From the NCBI GenBank assembly GCA_947642355.1, contig CANRSD010000019.1, positions 1 through 36,867 of the forward strand: a stretch of 36,867 nt of DNA, written 5' to 3'. The notes beneath the pieces are model-generated. The model was not told the origin of the DNA. It worked only from the letters and a program-made list of their open reading frames with translations, and searched no databases. Below, piece by piece: positions 27,513-35,850 of the stretch; within the stretch, counting starts at the first letter, position 1, and every line of letters starts with the position of its first letter. The position numbers and the translations under genes are program-made. The DNA is from an uncultured Clostridia bacterium (GTDB lineage Bacteria; Bacillota; Clostridia; TANB77; CAG-508).

Positions 27513-29270
27513 TTAATCTTTTAAGTCTAACTTTATATGTACTTCTTCTAATTGTTTGTCAAACACATTTGCTGGTGCATTCATCATAACATCTCTTGCT
27601 TTCTTATTTTTTGGAAATGCTATAACTTCCCTTATATTCTCTTCATTTGCTAAAAGCATTACTAATCTATCAATTCCTGGTGCTGCTCCTGCATGTGGAG
27701 GTGTTCCAAAACTAAATGCATTAAACAATGCACCAAACTTCTTCTTTACATCATCTTCTGTATATCCAGCTATTTCAAATGCTTTTATCATAATTTCTTG
27801 ATCATGGTTTCTAACAGCTCCTGATGATACTTCATATCCATTACATACTAAGTCAAACTGATACGCATATATATCTAAAGGATTTTTATTTAATAAAGAA
27901 TCCATTCCACCTTGTGGCATAGAAAATGGATTATGGTTAAAGTCTATAGTTCCTTCATCAGATAATTCATACATTGGAAAATCTACTATTAAGCAAAACT
28001 TATAACATTCTTTTTCTAGTAAATCTAGCTCTTTAGCAAGTTTAATTCTAACTCCTCCTGCAATTTTTTGAGAGCTTTCAAATTCATCTGCTATAAAAAA
28101 CATTGCACATCCACTAGATAAATTTAATTTTTTAAATAACTTTTCTTTTCTTTCTTCATCTATAAATTTACTAATTCCACCATTTAATTCATTATTTTCG
28201 TCAACCTTAGTCCAAGCTAAGCCTTTGGCTCCAAGCTCTTCTACTGCAAAGTTGCTCATCATATCAAAAAATTTTCTTGGTTTATCTTCCATTTTTTGAA
28301 CTGTTATAACTTTTACTGTTTTTTCCTTAAATGCATTAAATTCTGTGCCTTCAAATATGTCTGTAACATCCTCTATTATAAGTGGATTTCTTAAATCTGG
28401 TTTGTCAGTTCCATATTTTTCCATAGCTTCTTTATATGGAATTCTTACAAAAGGTCCTTTATCCACTTTCCAATTAGTATTTTTCTCAAATACATTTGGT
28501 ACTACTGTTTCTAAAACTTTAAAAACATCTTCTTGATTTACAAAAGACATTTCAAAATCTAACTGGTAAAATTCTCCTGGAGAACGATCTGCTCTAGGAT
28601 CCTCATCTCTAAAACAAGGTGCAATTTGATAATATTTTTCAAAACCAGAAATCATAAGTAATTGTTTAAATTGTTGAGGTGCTTGTGGAAGAGCATAAAA
28701 CTCTCCTGGATGTAATCTACTTGGAACTAAAAAATCCCTAGCTCCTTCTGGAGATGAATTAGCAAGTATTGGAGTTTGAATTTCTGTAAATCCTAACGCA
28801 TCCATTTCTGTTCTAAAATCTTTCAAAATTTTAGAACGCATACGAATATTATTATGTATTCTTTCATTTCTTAAATCTAAAAATCTATATTCTAATCTTA
28901 AATCTTCTCTAACATTCTGATTTTGACTATTAATTTCAAATGGTAATGAATTTCTACATTTACCTAAAATTGTAATACTAGATGCAATTACTTCAATTTC
29001 TCCTGTTAGAATTTTATCATTCTTACTACTTCTTTCTACAACTTTTCCAGAAACTGTTATTGTGCATTCACTTGATATATCTTTACATTTCTCGTATAAT
29101 TCTTCTGTTTGAACTACTATTTGAGTAATGCCTAATTCATCTCTTAAATCTATAAATTGCATTTTACCTAAATCTCTAATTTTTTGAACAAAACCAGCTA
29201 ATTTTACCTCTTCATTTATATTTGATTTTCGCAATTCTCCACAACTATGTGTTCTATATTCATTTGACAT
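27513..29270 (-). CDS. aspS: Aspartyl-tRNA synthetase
   Basis: 585 aa, the bacterial length with the GAD insertion domain. The N-terminal anticodon-binding OB fold is at ~1-105. Class II motif 2 is FRDEDPRADRSPGEFYQLD near residue 215, motif 3 is GAAPGIDRLVMLL near residue 530, and the FSMPQGGMD region lies between. It charges tRNA-Asp with aspartate. The leader has no T-box that I can see; the promoter is at 29309-29337. The frame is intact and no in-frame CGG occurs, as expected for a highly used essential gene here. Confidence 0.97.
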   Translation of the reverse strand: MSNEYRTHSCGELRKSNINEEVKLAGFVQKIRDLGKMQFIDLRDELGITQIVVQTEELYEKCKDISSECTITVSGKVVERSSKNDKILTGEIEVIASSITILGKCRNSLPFEINSQNQNVREDLRLEYRFLDLRNERIHNNIRMRSKILKDFRTEMDALGFTEIQTPILANSSPEGARDFLVPSRLHPGEFYALPQAPQQFKQLLMISGFEKYYQIAPCFRDEDPRADRSPGEFYQLDFEMSFVNQEDVFKVLETVVPNVFEKNTNWKVDKGPFVRIPYKEAMEKYGTDKPDLRNPLIIEDVTDIFEGTEFNAFKEKTVKVITVQKMEDKPRKFFDMMSNFAVEELGAKGLAWTKVDENNELNGGISKFIDEERKEKLFKKLNLSSGCAMFFIADEFESSQKIAGGVRIKLAKELDLLEKECYKFCLIVDFPMYELSDEGTIDFNHNPFSMPQGGMDSLLNKNPLDIYAYQFDLVCNGYEVSSGAVRNHDQEIMIKAFEIAGYTEDDVKKKFGALFNAFSFGTPPHAGAAPGIDRLVMLLANEENIREVIAFPKNKKARDVMMNAPANVFDKQLEEVHIKLDLKD

Positions 29271-29308
29271 AAAAATACCATTCCTCTTTTCTTATATAAG
29301 TTGTTTGT

Positions 29309-29337
29309 ATTATATATTATTTTTCTGCATTTTTCAA
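29309..29337 (-). promoter_or_regulatory. aspS: Promoter of aspS
   Basis: TTGAAA and TATAAT are separated by 17 nt on the minus strand, about 40 nt upstream of the ATG. Confidence 0.7.
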
Positions 29338-29354
29338 TATTTTTCATATAAATT

Positions 29355-29377
29355 AAGGGCAGATTTTATCTACCCTT
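29355..29377 (-). terminator. Terminator after the coiled-coil gene
   Basis: A 10-bp stem (AAGGGYAGAT type, one G-U pair) with a 3-nt loop begins right after the stop codon at 29378. The T-run is weak. Confidence 0.55.
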
Positions 29378-31379
29378 TTAAGCTTCTTTTCTTTTTCTTG
29401 AATTAATACCAATTAATTTTTGAAATATACTAGTTTTCTTACTTATTTCAGTTTTTTCATTTATTTCTTCATCTATCTTTTTAGCTTCATACTCTTTTCT
29501 TTTTTTAGCTCTATCTTCACTAAAATATAAATCTAATATAGATTCTTCAGCTGTTTCTTCTAATGAATTTAATTTTATATTATCATCTAAATCTGACAAA
29601 CCATCATCAAGTTCCACATCTGTTTTAGGTAATTTTACTTTTTCATCTATAATATCTAATTCAGCTATTTTTGCATCTAAATCAATAAATTCTGGTTCAT
29701 ATTCATTCACAATTTCTTCAACTACTAAATTATTTTCTTGTACTTCTATAATTTTTCCTGACTGTTGCACTTTATTTGATATACAAGCTTTCTTTGATGA
29801 ATTTATAACTTTTTTTGCACCAAATTCATGAGTTTGAAGTGATATATATATAGCATCTGCAAGTACTCTTTTTGAAGATGTATATTTTTTATGTTTTAAA
29901 TTTTCAGTAGAATTTTGATTTATGTCAATTTCTCGATTTTGTTCTATATTCAACTCTTTTATTTTATTAATTGGCTCTTCTATTTCTATATCACTATCTT
30001 CTACTATTTCACTAATCGGCTCTTCTGTTTCTATATCACTTTCTTCTACTATTCCAACAATTGGTTCTTTTATTTCAGATACTACTTCTTCACTACAATC
30101 TTCTTGATTTATAATATCTGGCATTTTTACTTCTTCTATATCTTCTAAAATTTCTGTTTCTTGCTCTCCTTTATCCACATTTTCTTCAAGTTTTGGTGAA
30201 AACTCTGATAAATCTCTGTTATAAAATTTTGACATATCTTCATCAAAAACTTCATAAATTCTTCTTATGCCTTCAATTCTCCAGTAATTTAAATTCATAA
30301 CTGCAACTGCATTTACTTTTAGTTTTTCTCTTTCTTTTTGAGCACTTTCAGCAGTTTTCTCAATTTCACTTAAATATGTTTTATTATAGTTTTCTTTATA
30401 CATCTTTTTAGTTGACCTTCCAGCCATTTCTCTTAAAATTAGATTATATAAATTATCAATTTGAACTAAATCCAAACTTAAATTTCTACAAGCTTCAAGC
30501 ATTAATTTTCTATGTACTTTTTTCTCATATATTGCAGCAATTCTTTCATTATCTAAAAATTGTACAAGATATTCCTTTTCTGCTGATAAGAAATGTAATT
30601 TTATTTGAGAATCTGTTAAAAACTTTTTATGTCTTTCTAATTTTACACTATCTGTTTCAAGTTCTTCTAATATTCTTTTTGACTTATCATATGCTAAGAC
30701 ATATATTTCTAATTCTTTTTTCCAAATACTGATGCTAAGATTTACACCATTTAAAATTACATCTGAATCAAACGGATTTCTTTCATTTTTACCATTTTCA
30801 TTAAGTACATTATTTAAATCTTTTTTAGTATCTTTATTTTCTGAATCTATAAATTCTTTAGAAATTTGTACCATTTCTTCTGTAATTTCTTGAACACTTA
30901 ATGTTAACAATTCATATATTTCATCATAACTTTTTTTAGCTTCTTTATTTTCTTCTTGACATTTTAAAAGTGTTAACCTTTTTTCATTATAATCTTTTAT
31001 ATTTTCTATAAATTCTTTCCCTAAATTTTTTAAAGCTTCACTATTTTTTTCTATTTCTTTTTCAACTTTCCCTAAACATCTTCCGTATTTCTTCTGGTTT
31101 TTCTTCTATATTTTCAAAAATAATATATCTACTATATTCTAATTTTGCACCTTTATTATATAACTTTTCTTGAGTCTTTTGGATTTTTTTTATTTCACTA
31201 GAAACTTGCTCAAATTCTTTTAAAGCTTCTTCTTCTCTAATTTTAGCCAGATTTTGTCTTTCATAAGCTTCAACTAATGTGCAATAATCATTATAATTTT
31301 TTCTTAAATTATTTTTCTCTTTATACTTTAATACATCTTCAAAATATCTTTCTAAAACTATTGCATTTCTTTCATACAT
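29378..31379 (-). CDS. Long coiled-coil protein of unknown function, with +1 shift at CGG
   Basis: 666 aa after the shift. Residues 1-250 are strongly predicted coiled coil (Glu/Lys/Leu heptads). A central helical block follows (IYEKKVHRKLMLEACRNLSLDL, LILREMAGRSTKKMY, YWRIEGIRRIYEVFDEDM), then a long acidic region with a 15-residue repeat, and a short basic end. No signal peptide or membrane helix is visible, so it is cytoplasmic. I recognise no family. Unshifted, the gene splits into a 105-residue part and a long part lacking a ribosome binding site. The shift at 31083-31085 joins them as PEEI-G-RCLGKVEKE, continuing the heptads. The ATG follows GGAGG and promoter 31422-31450. Confidence 0.75.
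29970..30075 (-). repeat. 45-bp in-gene tandem repeat
   Basis: Two full 45-bp units and a partial third, coding for 15-residue acidic units of the form EEPISEIVEDSDIEI. The period is read from starts at 29970, 30015 and 30060. Confidence 0.75.
31083..31085 (-). other. In-frame CGG, +1 shift site in the coiled-coil gene
   Basis: Coding strand ATA-CGG-A. Dropping the C links an open frame from 31379 to the frame ending at 29378, with no stop between. Confidence 0.82.
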
Positions 31380-31421
31380 AATTTATGCAACCTCCATATA
31401 ACTTGACCCAATTTTGCTTAT

Positions 31422-31450
31422 ATTATATATATAATTTCTTCAAAAGTCTA
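31422..31450 (-). promoter_or_regulatory. Promoter of the coiled-coil gene
   Basis: TAGACT and TATAAT are separated by 17 nt on the minus strand, about 40 nt before the ATG at 31379. Confidence 0.65.
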
Positions 31451-31474
31451 CATTTTTTTCAATAATTTTAAAAA

Positions 31475-32100
31475 TTATAAAATTTGAATATATTTTCCTC
31501 CTATAACACTACTTTCTATAATTTTAAACGCCAAATTCTCTTTATTTTTTAAAATTTTTTCAAATTTCTCTCTTATAATTTCAAAAGTGACTTCAACATT
31601 TTCATTAAAGTCAGTATTTATTATTTTAATTTCATTTTTATTAAAATAATACTGTAATTTTGAAAAATCAGAATATGATACCTGTATTTTAGCTTCAATC
31701 CCTAAGTCTTTATTTATAACTATAGAATTTTCTATTGCTTTTTGTAAAGTTTCTGAATATGCTCTAACTAATCCTCCTGTGCCGAAGTAATATTCCACCA
31801 AAATATCTTGTAACAACAATTAAAACATTTGATAATCCTTGTGAATTAAGTATATTAAGCATTGGTCCCCCGAGCAGTACCAGATGGCTCTCCATCATCA
31901 CTAAAACTATTTTGTATTCCATTTTCTGTATAAATACTGTATGCATAGCAATTATGTCTACTATCGAAATATTTTTTATTAATTTGTTTTATATAATTTT
32001 CTGCTTCTTCTATACTTTCAACATAAAATAAATTACCTATAAACTTAGACTTCTTTTCTACTAATTCTGAAGAAGTATCTTCTTTAATTGTTTTAAACAT
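31475..32100 (-). CDS. YigZ/IMPACT-family protein, with two +1 shifts at CGG
   Basis: 207 aa after both shifts, the normal YigZ length. The IMPACT N-terminal domain has SKFIGNLFYVESIEEAENYI, HNCYAYSIY, FSDDGEPSGTAGGPML and VTRYFGGILLGTGGLVRAYS, followed by the small C-terminal domain of YigZ proteins. The two glycines completed by shifts (GTA-G-GPM and ILL-G-TGGL) are in the most conserved motifs of the family. The biochemical role is uncertain, though eukaryotic IMPACT acts on Gcn2 signalling. Unshifted, only 81 residues would be made. The ATG follows AGGAG, 14 nt after the flavoprotein gene; last gene of the operon from maf. Confidence 0.92.
31782..31784 (-). other. In-frame CGG, +1 shift site 2 of the IMPACT gene
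   Basis: Coding strand CTT-CGG-C. Dropping the C gives YFGGILLGTGGLVRAYS, a near-invariant motif of the family. Confidence 0.92.
31870..31872 (-). other. In-frame CGG, +1 shift site 1 of the IMPACT gene
   Basis: Coding strand GCT-CGG-G. Dropping the C gives DDGEPSGTAGGPML. This is the one site where the following glycine is GGG. Confidence 0.92.
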
Positions 32101-32114
32101 TTAAAAACTCCTAT

Positions 32115-33356
32115 TTAATTTTTTCCAGCAGTATATCCTGTAGAATACGCTATTTGCAAATTAAATCCACCTGTATATGCATCTACATCTATAATTTCTC
32201 CTGCAAAATATAATCCCGAAATTATTTTAGATTCCATAGTTTTAGGATTTATTTCTTTTATAGAGACTCCACCAGCAGTTATAATTGCTTCTTCTACTGG
32301 CCTAAATCCTTTTAAAGTTATTTCAAAATTTTTAATTAAATGTATTAAATTTTTTCGTTCTTCTCTTGTTATTTCATTTACTTTTTTGTTTGGAACAATT
32401 TTGGACAATTCTATAATAGTTTCTATAATTTTCTGTGGTAATAATTTATCTAAACTATTTTTAAAATCTTTATTTTTAAATTCTTCAAAATCTCTTCTAA
32501 TTCTAATATCTAATTCTTCTTCTGTTAATGCTGGTTTTAAATCAATATATAATTTAATTTTATCTTTATTTAATAATTCATATACATTTTTATATCTTAT
32601 TAAATGTGCTGAACTACTTAAAATAGTAGGACCACTTACTCCAAAATGAGTAAATAGCATTTCTCCAAAATCTTCATAAATAATTTTATTTTTTTCTATA
32701 TCTTTTATATGTATTTTTACATTTTTTAAAGATAATCCTTGCATCTGTTGACAAAGTTTTTCTGCTGTAAGTGGAATTATTGAACCTCTTATTTCAGTGA
32801 TTGTATGTCCAAGTTTTTTAGCAAGTTTATATCCACTTCCATCAGAACCTGTAACTTGATAACTCTTTCCTCCTGTTGCCAAAATTACTTTACTACAAGC
32901 TAGAAACTCTCCATTATCCAAATAAACACCTGTTATTTTTTTGTCTTTTGAAGCAATTTCAGTTACTTCTAAATTGGTTTTTACATTAACATTATTCTTC
33001 TTTAATTCTTTAATAAGACAATTTAAAACATCTTGAGCTTTATCTGTTACTGGAAACACTCTATTTCCTCTCTCGTTCTTTACCTCTAAACCATTTCTTT
33101 TTAATAAGTCTATAATATCTTGATTTGTATAATTTTGAAAACTACTAAATAAAAATCTGCCATTTCCAGGAACATTATTAATAAATTCACTCATGTCTAA
33201 TGAACTTGTTATATTGCATCTTCCTTTTCCTGTGATTAACAATTTTTTACCAAGTGAACTATTTTTTTCAATTAAAGTAACTGTTTCTCCTTTTTCAGCA
33301 GATGATATTGCAGCAATCATTCCTGCTGGTCCTCCGCCTATTATTATAGTTTTCAA
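32115..33356 (-). CDS. BaiN/HI0933-family FAD-dependent oxidoreductase
   Basis: 413 aa. The N-terminal Rossmann FAD motif is IIIGGGPAGMIAAISSAEKG, followed by the family signature LGKKLLITGKGRCNIT. The middle has VILATGGKSYQVTGSDGSGY, and the C-terminus has AGEIIDVDAYTGGFNLQIAYSTG, also typical. The substrate of this group is mostly unknown; BaiN itself acts in bile-acid dehydroxylation, and this gene is not in such an operon. The start is a TTG at 33356 after AAAGGAA. It lies 15 nt downstream of the WG-repeat gene. Confidence 0.9.
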   Translation of the reverse strand: MKTIIIGGGPAGMIAAISSAEKGETVTLIEKNSSLGKKLLITGKGRCNITSSLDMSEFINNVPGNGRFLFSSFQNYTNQDIIDLLKRNGLEVKNERGNRVFPVTDKAQDVLNCLIKELKKNNVNVKTNLEVTEIASKDKKITGVYLDNGEFLACSKVILATGGKSYQVTGSDGSGYKLAKKLGHTITEIRGSIIPLTAEKLCQQMQGLSLKNVKIHIKDIEKNKIIYEDFGEMLFTHFGVSGPTILSSSAHLIRYKNVYELLNKDKIKLYIDLKPALTEEELDIRIRRDFEEFKNKDFKNSLDKLLPQKIIETIIELSKIVPNKKVNEITREERKNLIHLIKNFEITLKGFRPVEEAIITAGGVSIKEINPKTMESKIISGLYFAGEIIDVDAYTGGFNLQIAYSTGYTAGKN

Positions 33357-33371
33357 ATTTAAAATTCCTTT

Positions 33372-35093
33372 CTATTCTAATTCTAAACAAAAATAATTAT
33401 CTTTAAAATCTAACAAATATTTTCCAACAAATTTTGGTAAATAATAATTGTCAATTTCATATGATGGTTCTACTATAACTTTTCCAGTTTCATCTATAAC
33501 TCCCCATTTTCCATCTTTTAAAATTCCAGCAAAACCATATGTATCTATTTCTGTAACAAAATCGTATTTGGCTTCAACTACTACATTTCCTTGTTTATTT
33601 TTAAATCCCCATTTTGAATTTTGAGAATATGCATATAATTTGTTATTATCAAAAACTTCTACATTTTCTACTTTTTTACCATCTTTATTTATATAAGCCA
33701 TTTCTGAATTAGAATAAATAACAGTATAATCTTCATTTATTTTCTCTAAAACAGCATTATTAATTGTCAAAACTTTTTCTATATCTTTTGAATAAATGTC
33801 TACTGTTCCATCAAGTTTTTCTGCCTCTATTGCTCTTTTTCCGTCAACTACTAGCATAAAAGTATATTCTGGTTCAATTACAATTCCACTATATATGTTT
33901 AAAAGTCCATAATATCCTTCTTCATTTTTAAAAATAAAATAGTTATCAAAAGCAAATGAAATATATGTATAATTATCTTCATATTTATCTGTTTTACTAA
34001 TTATACTATAATATCCATCTTCATCTATAGCTATATAACAATCTGTATTTCCAGAAGGCTGTATAGTAACATAATCTAAACTACTAAGTTTATTTCCATT
34101 AACATCATACAATTCTTTTTTATCATCAGTAGTTGTAACTGATATATATTTTTCTGCCAAAGAATAATTTGTATATTTTGTATCTAATATCAACTTTCCA
34201 TTCATATTATAAATACCATATTTTGAATTTCTTTTTACTACAAAAAGATCCGAATTATCTGCAAAAGTTATATTTTGATATTTCTTCTCTATAATTTCTT
34301 CTTTATTTTTATAAACTCCTTTTTTTCCATTGCTCATAGCTATCAAATAAATATTATCATCATCATATTTAAAAACTCTTGTAATAGACTCAAATTCTGT
34401 CTTTAAATATTGTTCTCCAGTATAGTCTAAATACCCATACATATTACCAGATTTTGTTTTTTTCATAACAATATATCCAGTTTGGCCATATCCATATTTT
34501 TCTGTACAATATTCATCTCCTACAATAGAATCATATTCTAGTTTTATTTTCAAATTTCCAAGCGAATCCAAAACTCCATATTTACTATCCTTCTTTACTA
34601 AAATTTCTCCTGGTCTATTTTTTAAACTTTGGACATTATCATATTGTGCTGAAACAATTTCTTTTCCATTATAATCTATAAGTCCATATTTTCCATTTTT
34701 CTTAAACTTTAAAAAAGTTTTTTCAAAATCCAAATTAGATTCTAAAGTTTCCATTACTTCTACTCCCTCAAAATCTTTAAACAATTCCTCTCCTTTAGAA
34801 TTTAGAATAACATATTCATCATCAGTTTCAAAACAAACAAATACGTCTTTTGAAGGATTAGGAATATATATGTCAAAATATTTTGCATCTATTATAAGAT
34901 TCCCTTTTTTATCTATAACTCCAACTTTATCATCATTAGAATACATAGAAAAATAATTATACTCAACTGGTATAACTTCTGGAATTTTACTTTTCTTATT
35001 CATATTTACAAATAGCAATACCAATACTAATATTAGAATAAAAAATATCACAACTAAAATCTTATAATTATCTTTCAAAAATTCTTTTAACAT
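33372..35093 (-). CDS. Membrane-anchored WG-repeat protein
   Basis: 573 aa. One transmembrane helix (residues ~10-29) is followed by about 13 WG repeats of the form GKYGLIDYNGKEIVSAQYDNV, which build a beta-propeller-like outer domain. The repeats are spaced ~40-45 residues and vary in sequence; the last ones are SKWGFKNKQGNVVVEAKYDF and GKWGVIDETGKVIVEPSYE. WG repeats are thought to bind proteins or sugars. No enzyme domain is visible. It lies between maf and the BaiN-like gene. Confidence 0.88.
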   Translation of the reverse strand: MLKEFLKDNYKILVVIFFILILVLVLLFVNMNKKSKIPEVIPVEYNYFSMYSNDDKVGVIDKKGNLIIDAKYFDIYIPNPSKDVFVCFETDDEYVILNSKGEELFKDFEGVEVMETLESNLDFEKTFLKFKKNGKYGLIDYNGKEIVSAQYDNVQSLKNRPGEILVKKDSKYGVLDSLGNLKIKLEYDSIVGDEYCTEKYGYGQTGYIVMKKTKSGNMYGYLDYTGEQYLKTEFESITRVFKYDDDNIYLIAMSNGKKGVYKNKEEIIEKKYQNITFADNSDLFVVKRNSKYGIYNMNGKLILDTKYTNYSLAEKYISVTTTDDKKELYDVNGNKLSSLDYVTIQPSGNTDCYIAIDEDGYYSIISKTDKYEDNYTYISFAFDNYFIFKNEEGYYGLLNIYSGIVIEPEYTFMLVVDGKRAIEAEKLDGTVDIYSKDIEKVLTINNAVLEKINEDYTVIYSNSEMAYINKDGKKVENVEVFDNNKLYAYSQNSKWGFKNKQGNVVVEAKYDFVTEIDTYGFAGILKDGKWGVIDETGKVIVEPSYEIDNYYLPKFVGKYLLDFKDNYFCLELE

Positions 35094-35110
35094 ATAATCA
35101 GCTCCTGTCT

Positions 35111-35686
35111 TTAATAAATCTCATTTTCCTTAAAAATATCATATATTCTTTCAATTGGAAGTCCAATAATTGTATTATAATTTCCATCTATTTTTTCAAT
35201 ATATACAGCAAACTTACTTTGAATAGCATATGCGCCTGCTTTATCAAAAACATTATAAGTATCAATATAATTTATAATTTCTGCATCTTGCATAGGTTTC
35301 ACATATACATCTGCACTATATAATTCTTTATATTCTTTGTAATTTTCATTTTTTTCTACCAATATTGAAAGGCTTGTATATACTGTATGCTTACTATTTT
35401 GCAATTTTTTTAACATTTCTATTGCTTCTTCTCTTGATTTGGGCTTTCCAAAAATTTCATTATCTTTAACAACTATTGTATCTGCACCAATAACTACTCT
35501 ATTTCCTTGAGTATTATCAAATACACTTTTAGCCTTACTATATGCTATTTCTTTTGAATTTTCTTCTATACTCAAATTTTCATCAATTTTTTCATCTGTT
35601 TCACTTACCAATATTTCATAATCAAATTCAGCTAAGTCCATTAGCTCTTTTCTTCTTGGAGATTTTGATGAAAGTATTACTCTCAT
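35111..35686 (-). CDS. maf: Maf-family nucleoside triphosphate pyrophosphatase
   Basis: 191 aa. The family start VILSSKSPRRKELMDLAEF, the central VVIGADTIVVKDNEIFGKPKS (metal-binding Asp in GADT) and the end GNYNTIIGLPIERIYDIF are all present. It hydrolyses dTTP, UTP or modified NTPs to the monophosphate, probably for nucleotide-pool cleaning. The ATG follows AAAGG. First gene of the operon maf, WG-repeat, BaiN-like, IMPACT, with the promoter at 35718-35746. Confidence 0.95.
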   Translation of the reverse strand: MRVILSSKSPRRKELMDLAEFDYEILVSETDEKIDENLSIEENSKEIAYSKAKSVFDNTQGNRVVIGADTIVVKDNEIFGKPKSREEAIEMLKKLQNSKHTVYTSLSILVEKNENYKEYKELYSADVYVKPMQDAEIINYIDTYNVFDKAGAYAIQSKFAVYIEKIDGNYNTIIGLPIERIYDIFKENEIY

Positions 35687-35717
35687 ATATTTTTTTACCT
35701 TTCCTTTTTATGAGCTA

Positions 35718-35746
35718 ATTATATTACATTTTTTGCACAAATGCAA
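35718..35746 (-). promoter_or_regulatory. maf: Promoter of the maf operon
   Basis: TTGCAT and TATAAT are separated by 17 nt on the minus strand, directly after the terminator of the surface-protein gene. Confidence 0.65.
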
Positions 35747-35750
35747 TGAT

Positions 35751-35786
35751 AAAAAAATGCCCTTTTGATATTTTATCAAAAAGACA
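35751..35786 (-). terminator. Terminator after the FGE-fold surface protein gene
   Basis: A hairpin with arms TGCCCTTTTGATA and TATCAAAAAGACA (two wobble or mismatch positions, 3-nt loop), followed by seven Ts on the minus strand. Confidence 0.75.
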
Positions 35787-35799
35787 TTTTTAAATTTAC

Positions 35800-35850
35800 A
35801 TAATCCCGGGAGCATATCCTTCGAAGATTTTTTAAAGTGAGCCGGACACA
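35800..35850. other. GC-rich stretch with two small palindromes at the 3' end of the surface gene
   Basis: Contains TCCCGGGA (35804-35811) and a CTTCGAAG core (35819-35826), next to the GC-rich last codons. GC content is far above the surroundings. It could be the homing-initiation and cruciform part of a diversity-generating retroelement target, or simply a relic of other DNA. Confidence 0.45.

Noticed and set aside
29271-29377. T-box leader upstream of aspS
   Set aside because: The leader is only about 40 nt after the promoter and has no T-box sequence or specifier stem.
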